Below the pieces are notes generated by a model. It searched no databases, had not been told where the DNA came from, and saw only the letters and a program-made list of their open reading frames with translations. The translations under genes were made by a program, and so were the position numbers. Below, in pieces: positions 53,370-63,061 of a DNA stretch of 64,000 nt (its first letter is position 1; the number at the start of each line of letters is the position of its first letter). This stretch comes from Kluyvera sp047971185 (GTDB lineage Bacteria; Pseudomonadota; Gammaproteobacteria; Enterobacterales; Enterobacteriaceae). The stretch lies in assembly GCF_047971185.1 (NCBI RefSeq), contig NZ_JBKDZH010000006.1, forward strand, positions 1 through 64,000. The letters are read 5' to 3'.

Positions 53370-54695
53370 TCAGGAGAATGCCAGGAACGGGGAGACGCAG
53401 AGCAGCAGGCCGGTAATGATGATGGCCGCCAGCGAGATCCCTTTGTATTTATGCAGTGCCGGTACTTTGTAAACCAGCCAGGCCGGAATCAGACAGCCCA
53501 CCATGCCGAAGATCGGGCTACAGATAGAGGTGAAGCTCAGCACCGGCGCATTCAGCACGATCGCGCTCCAGGCCAGCAGGATGGCGAAGATCATGATCCC
53601 GCGTTGCACTAGCTTCTCATTGATCTTTTCCAGCGGCATTTTGCGACGCAGCAGGTTAATCACGATCCCTTGCGTGGCCTCGCGAAAGCCGAGGTAAACG
53701 CCGAAGAACGCGGTCATCACCGCAAAAATATTGAGGATCACGCTCACCACGGTAACCCAGGCACCCGTGCTACCGTTGATAAACTGCGCGGCAATCGCCA
53801 GCGCCGAGATATTCTGCTCGTAGGCTTTTACCGCTTCGTCATGGCCCATCGCCAGAGTGAAGGAGACGGCATAGAAAAAGACCACAACGAACAGAATACC
53901 GAAGGCAATGTTCATCGCCCGCAGCGCTTTGTGGCGCGCCACTTCGCGGGATTTCTCCTTCGAGCGATAGGAGATAACCATCGGGCTAAGCGTCTGAATA
54001 AACAGAATGGAGGTCAGGGTAAACGGCAGCGTAATAATGGCATTTTTGATTAGCAGCCCCATCGGCGGCAGCGTACCGGCGTTATAAAGGTGCCACATCC
54101 CTACCATCGATACGCCCAGCGCTGCCACCACCAGTAGTTTGGTCAACACCATAAAGCTGGAGACTTTGAACAGCAACTTTTCGCCGCGCGAGGAGATGGC
54201 CACCAGCACGCAAATCAGCACCAGGCCGTAGAACGGGTTTTCTGACAGCAGGCCGTCGGTGACGCCAAAGGTGTGCAGATAAGAGGCGCTGTCGTTGGTG
54301 ATCGCCGTGGAGTAAACAAACATCCAGATCACCAGCATAATGAAGTACAGCGCCCCCAGTAAAATACCCCAGTTTTTGCCCAGGTATCCGCTGATCACGC
54401 TAGGGTAGTCTTTACACTCCGGTGACTCGGCCAGGGTATTGATAAACAGCCGCTGAAACAGATACATGGCCGGATAGCCGACGATGGAGGAGAGCAGGAA
54501 GACCCACAGCCCCATCAGCCCAACCTGTACCGGTAAAAAGACGATCCCCGCGCCGATAGCCATCCCGATACTCATAATGACCCAGCCGACATCGGTGCTG
54601 TCGAACTTTATCGCCGCCTGCCATTCACTTTCAGACATGCCCGCCCGCGCCGCCGCCGTTGAGGTGTGCGTAGGTGAAACTGAGATTGTTTCCAT
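53370..54695 (-). CDS. cyuP: Cysteine/serine transporter CyuP
   Basis: CyuP (YhaO) is a 441-residue HAAAP-family amino acid permease related to SdaC/TdcC, with about eleven membrane helices. It has the N-terminal signature DVGWVIMSIGMAIGAGIVFLP and later SPMVISYRSKEKS near the middle of the protein. In E. coli it imports cysteine for CyuA and is controlled by DecR, whose gene is elsewhere. It is the first gene of the operon, with the promoter in the AT-rich gap upstream. Confidence 0.93.
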   Translation of the reverse strand: METISVSPTHTSTAAARAGMSESEWQAAIKFDSTDVGWVIMSIGMAIGAGIVFLPVQVGLMGLWVFLLSSIVGYPAMYLFQRLFINTLAESPECKDYPSVISGYLGKNWGILLGALYFIMLVIWMFVYSTAITNDSASYLHTFGVTDGLLSENPFYGLVLICVLVAISSRGEKLLFKVSSFMVLTKLLVVAALGVSMVGMWHLYNAGTLPPMGLLIKNAIITLPFTLTSILFIQTLSPMVISYRSKEKSREVARHKALRAMNIAFGILFVVVFFYAVSFTLAMGHDEAVKAYEQNISALAIAAQFINGSTGAWVTVVSVILNIFAVMTAFFGVYLGFREATQGIVINLLRRKMPLEKINEKLVQRGIMIFAILLAWSAIVLNAPVLSFTSICSPIFGMVGCLIPAWLVYKVPALHKYKGISLAAIIITGLLLCVSPFLAFS

Positions 54696-55221
54696 AACAA
54701 ATTCTCACTCTTGGTTTGTAGGGTTTATTGTTCTAATGCAGATTGATATTTCAAAAAAACAAATCAATGCAGGCTTATTCACTGCTTTTTGTTGGAGTGT
54801 GAAGATCATAGCGCGAGTGAAGGAGAAAAAAGTTGCAACTGCCAGGCCACCCAAAAGCCAGAAAGAGAAATAAATGCCATGAATAGCGGATTGTGGACTT
54901 TCTATTTCTCTTTTTATTAAAAAACAGAGTAACAATCGGTTTTTATATTCACCAGAAAATAAGTAACAATTTGTTTTTAAATGAGTTTATTGAAAATAGG
55001 TTCCTTTCTGGCAAACACGCTGAAAGGGAATTCGTGAAGTGGCGCAATAAATAATGTTAAAGAGTTGTAATTGCGATAGACCGCAAAAAATGATGGCTAT
55101 CACAACATCACTCAGCACCAGTCAATAACACTATATTTTGTAATGATATGGTAAACATTCAGCATATTTATCTAGCAGGAGCGATGTTTTCTTACGCTGG
55201 GCCGTCCGGCGGCCAGAAAGC
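54696..55221. other. Gap between cyuP start and rnpB, 526 bp
   Basis: AT-rich with no gene I can support. It should hold the cyuPA promoter on the minus strand. In E. coli the tdc threonine-degradation cluster lies between cyuP and rnpB; nothing of it is left here. Confidence 0.45.
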
Positions 55222-55247
55222 AAAAACCCCGCCGAGGCGGGGTTTTC
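55222..55247 (-). terminator. rnpB terminator
   Basis: Perfect stem AAAACCCCGCC / GGCGGGGTTTT with a 2-base centre, 5 bp beyond the RNA 3' end on the minus strand. Confidence 0.92.
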
Positions 55248-55251
55248 TAAA

Positions 55252-55632
<381 letters not shown>

Positions 55633-55639
55633 GGCGCGC

Positions 55640-55668
55640 AGTATAGAGGGTTTGCGCGCCGATGTCAC
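55640..55668 (-). promoter_or_regulatory. rnpB promoter overlapping the garK stop
   Basis: On the minus strand GTGACA (5 of 6), a 17-bp spacer and TATACT (5 of 6) stand just before the RNA start, followed by a GCGCGCC discriminator of the kind seen in stringently controlled stable-RNA promoters. The -35 overlaps the garK stop codon. Confidence 0.75.
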
Positions 55669-56810
55669 CTTTCCGTCAGCATTCCCACCTGCAGGGTGGC
55701 GGCAATATTACGCGAGGTGAGATAAATATTGTCCGCCGCGTCGCGGAACGCCTCTTCCAGCGAGCCAATACGGTTGAGCACGCTGAAGACGGAATCGATG
55801 CCGTACTGGTGTACCACGCCAACGTCGCGGGTCAGGCTGCCGGCGATGCCAATCACCGGCTTATGGTATTTTTTCGCCACGCTGGCTACGCCGACCGGCA
55901 CCTTACCGTGAATACTCTGGCTATCCAGCCGGCCTTCGCCGGTGACCACCAGCGTGCAGTCGTGAATATGCTCTTCCAGGTTTAGCGCCTGCGTGACAAT
56001 TTCAATGCCGCTGCGCAGCTCTGCGCCAAGAAACGCCATCAACGCCGCGCCCATACCGCCCGCGGCCCCGGCCCCCGGCACCGCTTTCACATCGACCCGC
56101 AGCGATTTGTGGATGACCTCGGCGTAGTGCGCCAGGTTGCGGTCCAGCTCGGTAATCATCTGCGCGGTTGCCCCTTTCTGCGGCCCGAAAATACAGGACG
56201 CGCCAAACGGCCCGGTCAGCGGGTTGGTGACATCGCAGGCCACACGAATGCTACAGCCCTGTAGACGCGCATCCAGCCCGGAAATATCAATGTGGTTAAG
56301 GCTCATCAGGCTGCCGCCGCCAAAGCCGATTGCCGTACCGTTGGCATCGCACAGCTTCGCGCCCAGCGCCTGCACCATCCCGGCGCCGCCGTCGTTGGTC
56401 GCGCTGCCGCCGATGCCGATAATAATGTTCTTCACCCCGCTTTCCAGCGCCTGGAGAATCAGCTCTCCGGTACCGAACGAGGTGGTCACTAATGGGTTAC
56501 GCCGCTCGGGCGGCACCAGCGCCAGGCCGCTGGCGGCGGCCATTTCGATAAACGCCGTACCGCCGTCCCCCGAAATGCCCCACTGCGCCGCCACAGCATC
56601 GCCAAGCGGGCCGGTGACGGTTGACGTCATCGCGCGCCCCTGCGTGGCTGCAATCATCGCCTCGACCGTTCCTTCTCCACCGTCGGCGACCGGTACTGAC
56701 ACGAACTGCGCTTCCGGAAAGATTTCCCGAAATCCTTTTTCTATCGCCTGAGCTACCTCGGTGGCAGAAAGGCTTTCTGTATAAGAGTCTGGGGCGATTA
56801 CGATTTTCAT
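55665..56810 (-). CDS. garK: Glycerate 2-kinase GarK
   Basis: GarK phosphorylates D-glycerate to 2-phosphoglycerate, the last step of galactarate/glucarate breakdown. The protein is 381 residues from ATG 56808-56810 (MKIVIAPDSYTESLSATEVA). Family type I motifs: VADGGEGTVEAM, GIGGSATNDGGAGMVQALGA and VTGEGRLDSQS. It is the last protein gene of the garPLRK operon; a REP-like element separates it from garR. Confidence 0.95.
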   Translation of the reverse strand: MKIVIAPDSYTESLSATEVAQAIEKGFREIFPEAQFVSVPVADGGEGTVEAMIAATQGRAMTSTVTGPLGDAVAAQWGISGDGGTAFIEMAAASGLALVPPERRNPLVTTSFGTGELILQALESGVKNIIIGIGGSATNDGGAGMVQALGAKLCDANGTAIGFGGGSLMSLNHIDISGLDARLQGCSIRVACDVTNPLTGPFGASCIFGPQKGATAQMITELDRNLAHYAEVIHKSLRVDVKAVPGAGAAGGMGAALMAFLGAELRSGIEIVTQALNLEEHIHDCTLVVTGEGRLDSQSIHGKVPVGVASVAKKYHKPVIGIAGSLTRDVGVVHQYGIDSVFSVLNRIGSLEEAFRDAADNIYLTSRNIAATLQVGMLTER

Positions 56811-56820
56811 ATCTGAGCCT

Positions 56821-56900
56821 ATTAGCGCGCGACGCCGGATGACGCAAAACTTACCCGGCCTACCTTGTAGGCCCGACAAGCTCAACGCCGCCGGGCACGT
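56821..56900. repeat. REP-like element between garR and garK
   Basis: GACGCCGGATGACGCAAAAC...CCCGGCCTAC and an inverted GTAGGCCCGACAAGC...GCCGCCGGGC make a degenerate REP pair inside the operon; such elements often stabilise upstream mRNA. Confidence 0.7.
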
Positions 56901-56905
56901 CGTCC

Positions 56906-57790
56906 TTAGCGAGTCACTTCCACTTTCGCCAGTTTCTCGTAATAGCACGCCAGGGCGCTATGGTCGGCGGTGCCCAGACCATCGGCGCGCAGCGCCTGCA
57001 TCATTTCCATCACCGCCGCCGTCAGCGGCAGCTGCGCGCCAACGCCGTGGGAAGTGTCCAGCGCGTTCGCCAGATCTTTAATATGCAGGTCGATACGGAA
57101 GCCAGGCTTGAAGTTGCGGTCCATCACCATCGGCGCTTTGGCATCCAGCACGGTGCTGCCCGCCAGGCCGCCGCGAATCGCCTGATAGACCAGATCCGGG
57201 TTCACGCCCGCTTTGGTCGCCAGGGTCAGCGCTTCCGACATCGCCGCGATATTCAGCGCGACGATTACCTGGTTTGCCAGCTTGGTAACGTTACCCGCGC
57301 CGATTTCGCCGGTATGGACCACAGAGCCAGCCATCGCTTTCATCAGGTCGTAGTACTTATCGAAAATCGCCTTATCGCCGCCCACCATCACCGACAGCGT
57401 GCCGTCGATAGCCTTCGGTTCGCCGCCGCTGACCGGCGCATCCAGCATCTCTACGCCTTTCGCCTTCAGCGCGTCGCTAATCTCACGGCTTGCCAGCGGC
57501 GCAATAGAACTCATATCAATCAGCACGGTACCCGGCTTCGCGCCTTCGATAATACCGTTTTCACCCAGCGCTACCTCTTTCACGTGCGGCGAGTTCGGCA
57601 GCATGGTGATGATCACATCGCACTGCTCGGCAATCGCTTTTGGCGTGGTGGCGGTTTCCGCGCCCGCCGCAATCACTTCGGCAATGGTTTCAGCATTACG
57701 GTCGGCAACCACCAGCGAGTAACCCGCTTTCAGCAGGTTTTTGCTCATCGGTTTGCCCATGATACCCAGACCAATAAAACCAACTTTCAT
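56906..57790 (-). CDS. garR: Tartronate semialdehyde reductase GarR
   Basis: GarR reduces tartronate semialdehyde to D-glycerate with NADH. The 294-residue beta-hydroxyacid dehydrogenase has the Rossmann motif VGFIGLGIMGKPMSKNL, substrate loop DAPVSGGEPKAIDGTLS (near residue 122) and catalytic Lys region GAGNVTKLANQVIVALN (near 170). It lies between garL and garK in the operon. Confidence 0.96.
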   Translation of the reverse strand: MKVGFIGLGIMGKPMSKNLLKAGYSLVVADRNAETIAEVIAAGAETATTPKAIAEQCDVIITMLPNSPHVKEVALGENGIIEGAKPGTVLIDMSSIAPLASREISDALKAKGVEMLDAPVSGGEPKAIDGTLSVMVGGDKAIFDKYYDLMKAMAGSVVHTGEIGAGNVTKLANQVIVALNIAAMSEALTLATKAGVNPDLVYQAIRGGLAGSTVLDAKAPMVMDRNFKPGFRIDLHIKDLANALDTSHGVGAQLPLTAAVMEMMQALRADGLGTADHSALACYYEKLAKVEVTR

Positions 57791-57826
57791 CGTTATTTCC
57801 TCAATTTTGCGTTAATTCGGTGGTGG

Positions 57827-58597
57827 TTATTTTTTAAAGGCATCCGCCAGCTTCTGCGTTCCGGCGCGGAACACGCCCAGGTCGCTGCCGACGGCCACAA
57901 AGGTGGCGCCCCATTCCAGATAGCGGCGCGCATCGGCTTCCACCGGCGCCAGAATGCCGCTTGGCTTACCGTGCGCTTTCGCACGGGCGAAAATGTGCTG
58001 AATCGCCTTCTGAACCTCAGGATGCGAGGCATTGCCCAGGTGGCCCAGCGCGGCGGCCAGATCGCTTGGCCCGACGAAAATGCCGTCTACGCCGTCGGTC
58101 GCGGCGATGGCGTCAACGTTATCCACGCCCTGCTGGCTCTCAATCTGTACCAGGATGGTGATGTTCTTGTTGGACTGCGTGAAGTAGTCCGGCACGGTGC
58201 CAAACATATTGCCGCGATGCGAAACGGAGACGCCGCGAATGCCTTCCGGCGGATAGCGCGTGGATGACACCGCCTGCGCCGCCTGTTCCTGGGTTTCGAC
58301 GAACGGGATCAGGAAGTTGTAGAAGCCAATATCCAGCATGCGTTTGATGATCACCGGCTCGTTGGTCGGCACGCGGACCACCGGAGCGCTCTGGCTGCCT
58401 TTCAGCGCCATCAGCTGCGGGATGAGAGTCGTCACATCATTCGGCGCGTGTTCGCTGTCCAGTACCAGCCAGTCGAACCCAGCCAGGCCTAACACTTCGG
58501 TGCTGATTGGGCTGGCGAGAGCGGACCAGCAGCCGATTTGGATCTGATGAGCAGCCAGCGCCGCTTTGAATTTGTTAGGGAAAATCGCGTTATCCAT
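57827..58597 (-). CDS. garL: 5-keto-4-deoxy-D-glucarate aldolase GarL
   Basis: GarL cleaves 5-keto-4-deoxyglucarate to pyruvate and tartronate semialdehyde. It is an HpcH/HpaI class II aldolase. I use the second of two close ATGs (58595-58597), giving 256 residues as in E. coli and better spacing to AAGG. Conserved parts: GFDWLVLDSEHAPND, VQIESQQGVDN (Mg-binding Glu), GIFVGPSDLAAALGHLG. Strong identity to the E. coli protein throughout. Confidence 0.96.
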   Translation of the reverse strand: MDNAIFPNKFKAALAAHQIQIGCWSALASPISTEVLGLAGFDWLVLDSEHAPNDVTTLIPQLMALKGSQSAPVVRVPTNEPVIIKRMLDIGFYNFLIPFVETQEQAAQAVSSTRYPPEGIRGVSVSHRGNMFGTVPDYFTQSNKNITILVQIESQQGVDNVDAIAATDGVDGIFVGPSDLAAALGHLGNASHPEVQKAIQHIFARAKAHGKPSGILAPVEADARRYLEWGATFVAVGSDLGVFRAGTQKLADAFKK

Positions 58598-58623
58598 TTT
58601 CATTACCTTAAGTTAGTCGCGGC

Positions 58624-59964
58624 TTACTTCCGCAGTTCCAGACGTTTGATGTCGCCCACCACGAACAGGTAGCAAACCATCATCATCAGCGCGGAACAGC
58701 CAACAAAAATCAGTGCGCCATTAAAGGAGTGCAGCTCGCTAACGATATAGCCAATCACCAGCGGCGTGACGATAGAGGCCACGTTGCCAAACACGTTGAA
58801 CAGACCGCCGCACAGGCCGACAATTTCTTTCGGCGCCACGTCGGAGATAACTGGCCAGCCAAGCGCCCCGAAGCCTTTGCCGAAGAAGGCCAGCGCCATC
58901 AGCGTGACCACCAGCGCGGTGTTGTCGGTGTAGTTACATAAAATAATCGTCGATGCCAGCAGCATGCCCAGTACGATCGGCAGCTTACGCGCAAAGGTCA
59001 GCGTACAGCCACGGCGAATCAGGTAGTCGGAGAACAGCCCGCCCAGCACGCCGCCGGCGAAGCCGCACAGCGCAGGGATCGATGCCACCAGCCCCACCTT
59101 CAGAATCGACATGCCTTTATCCTGCACCAGGTAAATCGGGAACCAGGTGAGGAAGAACCAGGTGATAGTGTTTAAGAAATACTGGCCGAAGAAGATACCC
59201 AGCATCATACGGCTGCCGAGCAGCTGCTTGATATAATCCAGTTTCGGACCTTTCGCCGCCGCGGTGCCCGGCTTTTTATGGTCCATATCTACCACTGCGC
59301 CGTTATCCGAGATAAATTTCAGCTCTTCCTGGGACATCCGCGGATGGTCGGTCGGGTTATGGACGAACTTCACCCACATGCCGGTCAGGACGAAGCCAAT
59401 CACGCCCATCACGGTGAAAACATGCTCCCAGCCCCAGGCAAAGGTCAGCCAGCCCAGCAGCGGCGAGAACAGTGCCAGCGAGAAGTACTGCGCGGAGTTA
59501 AAGATAGCCGAGGCGGTGCCGCGCTCTTTGGTGGGGAACCAGGCCGCGACAATACGCGCGTTCGCCGGGAACGAGGGTGCTTCAGAGAAGCCCAGCATAA
59601 AGCGCATAAAGAACATGGAGACGCCGGCCCACGCCAGCGGGAAGAGACCAACGAAACCCTGTAAGAAGGTAAACAGCGACCAGAAGAACAGGCTGTAGGA
59701 ATAGACTTTCTTCGAGCCAAATTTATCCAGTAACCAGCCACCCGGAATTTGCATAAGCAGGTAAGCCCAGCCGAATGCCGAGAAGATATAGCCCATCGAC
59801 ACCGCGCTCAAATCTAACTCTTTCGCCACGGCGGTACCGGCAATGGAAAGCGTTGCGCGGTCCGCGTAGTTAACGGCCGTAACAATAAAAATAATTAAAA
59901 GAATTAAATAACGGGTAGGCATACCCTTTTTAGCTTCAGCAACGTCAGCAGTATCGTGTATCAT
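58624..59964 (-). CDS. garP: Galactarate/glucarate/glycerate MFS transporter GarP
   Basis: A 446-residue major-facilitator symporter of the anion:cation symporter group with twelve helices. N-terminal NYADRATLSIAG, GGWLLDKFGSKKVY (MFS motif) and FSEAPSFPANARIVAAWFPTKERG are typical. It heads the garPLRK operon, divergent from garD, and takes up the diacids. Confidence 0.96.
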   Translation of the reverse strand: MIHDTADVAEAKKGMPTRYLILLIIFIVTAVNYADRATLSIAGTAVAKELDLSAVSMGYIFSAFGWAYLLMQIPGGWLLDKFGSKKVYSYSLFFWSLFTFLQGFVGLFPLAWAGVSMFFMRFMLGFSEAPSFPANARIVAAWFPTKERGTASAIFNSAQYFSLALFSPLLGWLTFAWGWEHVFTVMGVIGFVLTGMWVKFVHNPTDHPRMSQEELKFISDNGAVVDMDHKKPGTAAAKGPKLDYIKQLLGSRMMLGIFFGQYFLNTITWFFLTWFPIYLVQDKGMSILKVGLVASIPALCGFAGGVLGGLFSDYLIRRGCTLTFARKLPIVLGMLLASTIILCNYTDNTALVVTLMALAFFGKGFGALGWPVISDVAPKEIVGLCGGLFNVFGNVASIVTPLVIGYIVSELHSFNGALIFVGCSALMMMVCYLFVVGDIKRLELRK

Positions 59965-60377
59965 TTTATTATCCTCGGGTACATGAGGCTTTAATCTTAT
60001 TGTTTTTATTAAAGCGAATTCCGCTGATTATTTAATTGATAACGGGTTATCTCAATAAATAATCAGACACCTTGAAATCGACAATCAGTATAATCAGAAT
60101 GCCGCCCCTGCACATTGTGCAAACTACCAATTTCATCGCTTTAAAAATTCATTTTATTGATCATATGCACACAGCACTGGGCGCTGATGCACAATTTCAG
60201 CCATTGATACCCTTGCCCCATGGGGGATGACAACGATAGGTGATCTGCATCACATTTTTATATTTAAACTCCTGACATTCTTTATTCCAATACTGGAGTG
60301 TTTTTATTTTCCATTACCAGAAGCGAAACACTTATATACATAATTCTTTTTACCCCCTGGCTGGAGAATGCTGGACA
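59965..60377. promoter_or_regulatory. garP-garD divergent control region, 413 bp
   Basis: No gene. A strong CRP box GGTGA-TCTGCA-TCACA lies at 60239-60254. Repeated TTGTGCA/TGCACA elements (near 60113-60120, 60164-60172 and 60187-60194) may be sites for the diacid regulator CdaR, which controls this regulon in E. coli; this last point is inference. Confidence 0.6.
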
Positions 60378-61949
60378 ATGGCTAACATTGAAATCAGACA
60401 AGAAGCGCCGACTGCTTTTTATATAAAAGTACACGATACCGATAATGTCGCAATCATCGTTAACGATAATGGATTAAAAGCGGGAACGCGTTTTCCTGAC
60501 GGTCTGGAATTAATTGAACATATTCCTCAGGGGCATAAAGTGGCGCTGGTGGATATTCCGCAGAACGGTGAAATTATCCGCTACGGCGAAGTCATCGGCT
60601 ACGCGGTGCGCGATGTCGCCAAAGGCAGCTGGATCGACGAATCCACGGTCACCCTGCCGAAAGCGCCGCCGCTGAACACGCTGCCGCTGGCCACCCGAGT
60701 ACCGGAGCCGCTGCCGCCGCTGGAAGGTTACACCTTCGAAGGTTATCGCAACGCTGACGGCAGCGTCGGCACCAAAAACCTGTTAGGCATCACCACCAGC
60801 GTGCACTGCGTAGCGGGGGTTGTGGACTACGTGGTGAAAATTATCGAGCGCGACCTGCTGCCGAAATACCCGAACGTTGACGGCGTGGTCGGTCTGAACC
60901 ATCTGTACGGCTGCGGCGTAGCGATTAACGCCCCGGCCGCCGTGGTACCGATCCGCACCATTCATAATATTGCGCTGAACCCGAACTTCGGCGGCGAGGT
61001 GATGGTGGTTGGCCTCGGCTGTGAAAAACTGCAGCCGGAGCGCCTGCTGGAAGGTACGGAAGACGTGCAGAGCATCCCGGTCGACAGCGCCAGTATCGTG
61101 CGTCTGCAGGACGAGCAGCACGTGGGCTTTAAATCGATGGTCGACGATATCCTGCAGGTTGCGGTGCGTCATCTGGAAAAACTCAACCAGCGCCAGCGCG
61201 TCACCTGCCCAGCCTCCGAGCTGGTGGTGGGCATGCAGTGCGGCGGCAGCGACGCCTTCTCCGGCGTGACCGCTAACCCGGCGGTGGGCTACGCTTCCGA
61301 TCTGCTGGTCCGCTGCGGCGCGACCGTAATGTTCTCGGAAGTGACCGAAGTTCGCGACGCCATACATCTGTTAACCCCGCGCGCCATCAACGAAGAGGTG
61401 GGCAAGCGCCTGCTCGAAGAGATGGCCTGGTACGATAACTATCTCGATATGGGCAAAACCGACCGCAGCGCCAACCCCTCACCGGGGAACAAGAAAGGTG
61501 GGCTGGCGAACGTGGTTGAAAAAGCGCTGGGCTCTATCGCCAAATCCGGCAAAAGCGCCATTGTGGAAGTGCTGTCGCCGGGCCAGCGCCCGACCAAACG
61601 CGGCCTGATTTACGCCGCTACGCCGGCCAGTGATTTTGTCTGCGGCACCCAGCAGGTGGCTTCCGGCATTACCGTGCAGGTGTTCACCACCGGGCGCGGC
61701 ACGCCGTACGGCCTGATGGCGGTACCGGTCATTAAAATGGCCACCCGCACGGAGCTGGCGAACCGCTGGTATGACTTAATGGACATCAATGCGGGCACTA
61801 TCGCCACCGGCGAAGAGAGCATTGAAGAGGTGGGCACCAAGCTGTTCCACTTCATCCTGGACGTGGCGAGCGGGCGTAAGAAAACCTTCTCGGATCGGTG
61901 GGGGCTGCACAACCAGCTGGCGGTGTTTAACCCGGCGCCGGTGACTTGA
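60378..61949 (+). CDS. garD: Galactarate dehydratase
   Basis: GarD dehydrates meso-galactarate to 5-keto-4-deoxyglucarate. It is a 523-residue UxaA-family, Fe(II)-dependent enzyme. It has an N-terminal SAF domain (about 10-100) and core motifs GSVGTKNLLGITTSVHC, NHLYGCGVAINAP, GLGCEKLQPERLLEG, MQCGGSDAFSGVTANPAVGYASD and FTTGRGTPYG. It forms a divergent pair with garP and is followed by a terminator. Confidence 0.97.
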   Translation: MANIEIRQEAPTAFYIKVHDTDNVAIIVNDNGLKAGTRFPDGLELIEHIPQGHKVALVDIPQNGEIIRYGEVIGYAVRDVAKGSWIDESTVTLPKAPPLNTLPLATRVPEPLPPLEGYTFEGYRNADGSVGTKNLLGITTSVHCVAGVVDYVVKIIERDLLPKYPNVDGVVGLNHLYGCGVAINAPAAVVPIRTIHNIALNPNFGGEVMVVGLGCEKLQPERLLEGTEDVQSIPVDSASIVRLQDEQHVGFKSMVDDILQVAVRHLEKLNQRQRVTCPASELVVGMQCGGSDAFSGVTANPAVGYASDLLVRCGATVMFSEVTEVRDAIHLLTPRAINEEVGKRLLEEMAWYDNYLDMGKTDRSANPSPGNKKGGLANVVEKALGSIAKSGKSAIVEVLSPGQRPTKRGLIYAATPASDFVCGTQQVASGITVQVFTTGRGTPYGLMAVPVIKMATRTELANRWYDLMDINAGTIATGEESIEEVGTKLFHFILDVASGRKKTFSDRWGLHNQLAVFNPAPVT

Positions 61950-61968
61950 TCGCACCCGCCAACGGACG

Positions 61969-61996
61969 GGGGTAGCCTCTGCGCTACCCCTTTTTT
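61969..61996 (+). terminator. garD terminator
   Basis: Perfect 8-bp stem GGGGTAGC / GCTACCCC with a 6-base loop and T6; the 3' end overlaps the agaR stop region. Confidence 0.9.
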
Positions 61997-62810
61997 ATTC
62001 CGCCAGCGCCACCAGAATCACGTCGACGCCGATTTTACGCAGCCCTTCCAGGCTCTCTTGCGGGATCCCTTCATCGACGATAATGATATCGACGCGGTGC
62101 ATATCAATGATTTTGTGCAGGCTCGAACGGTTGAATTTGCTGGAGTCGGTAACCACGATGATCTTCTCCGCCACCTCGCTCATACGCCGATTCAGCCGCG
62201 CTTCATCTTCATTATGGGTACTGATCCCTCGCTCGAGATCGATAGCATCGACCCCGAGGAACAGCATGTCGAAGTGGTAATTCTGTAGCGACTGCTCCGC
62301 CTGGTCGCCATAGAAAGACTGCGACTGGCGACGCAGATGCCCGCCGGTCATCAGCAGCTCCACCCCTTCCGCTTCCAGCAGCGCGTTGGCAACGTTCATC
62401 CCGTTGGTCATCGCAATCACGTCGCTATGCTGGCGCAGCAGACGCGCGATTTCATAGGTTGTGGTGCCGGAGTCCAGAATCACCCGGTGGCCCGGCTTGA
62501 TAAATTCCACGGCCGCTTTCGCAATGCGGCGCTTGACCGCCGTATTGAGGGAGCTTTTATCTTCAACGGAAGGTTCGATGCCCGGCGTGTTGCCGTCGCA
62601 AATCAATGCGCCGCCGTAGGCGCGTACGGCAATGCCCTGCTTTTCCAGAAAAGCCAGATCGTTACGGATAGTCACGGTGGAAACGCCGAACAAGCCGGAA
62701 AGATCGTTCACCTGCACACTTCCCTGCTGTCGCAACCGCTGGATGATCTGCTCGCGCCTTTCGCTGGTCCCGGAAACCCGCTTATCGACAGAAGAGTCGG
62801 TGTTGCTCAT
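61995..62810 (-). CDS. agaR: DeoR-family repressor AgaR
   Basis: AgaR represses the N-acetylgalactosamine/galactosamine (aga) genes. The 271-residue protein starts at 62808-62810 after AGGA at 6 bases (MSNTDSSVDKRVSGTSERREQI). It has a DeoR-type HTH (VQVNDLSGLFGVSTVTIRNDLAFLEKQGIAVRAYGGA) and the C-terminal DeoRC sugar-phosphate sensor (ILDSGTTTYEIARLL, LFLGVDAIDLERGISTHNEDEA). It is divergent from kbaZ. Confidence 0.95.
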   Translation of the reverse strand: MSNTDSSVDKRVSGTSERREQIIQRLRQQGSVQVNDLSGLFGVSTVTIRNDLAFLEKQGIAVRAYGGALICDGNTPGIEPSVEDKSSLNTAVKRRIAKAAVEFIKPGHRVILDSGTTTYEIARLLRQHSDVIAMTNGMNVANALLEAEGVELLMTGGHLRRQSQSFYGDQAEQSLQNYHFDMLFLGVDAIDLERGISTHNEDEARLNRRMSEVAEKIIVVTDSSKFNRSSLHKIIDMHRVDIIIVDEGIPQESLEGLRKIGVDVILVALAE

Positions 62811-62831
62811 AAGAAATCCTTTGGTCAAATT

Positions 62832-63028
62832 CTTTCGTTTCATTTCGTTTTGTCTATTAACGCCTTTCCTTTATCGGAATGCAAGCCTTATAAAGGGCAT
62901 GAGTACGCAGAAATAACTCCCACCAATCTTTCATTGTGTTTCTTTTGTGAAACAGATCGGAAAACTATTATCTTTCGTTTTATTTTTATAACACCATGAT
63001 GCAGTATCAAATGAAACAAAACGAAAGA
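62832..63028. promoter_or_regulatory. AgaR operator cluster between agaR and kbaZ
   Basis: Boxes with the CTTTCGTTTT core occur at 62832-62852 (CTTTCGTTTCATTTCGTTTTG), 62972-62987 (CTTTCGTTTTATTTTT) and, inverted, 63010-63028 (ATGAAACAAAACGAAAG). This fits repression of both directions by AgaR. Confidence 0.75.
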
Positions 63029-63061
63029 TCGATGTCGCAGTTATCTGACCTGGAGAGGAAA

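Noticed and set aside
56960..58267. A 435-codon open frame antisense to garR and garL
   Set aside because: It crosses two certain genes and their gap; Arg/His/Gln-rich with no domains.
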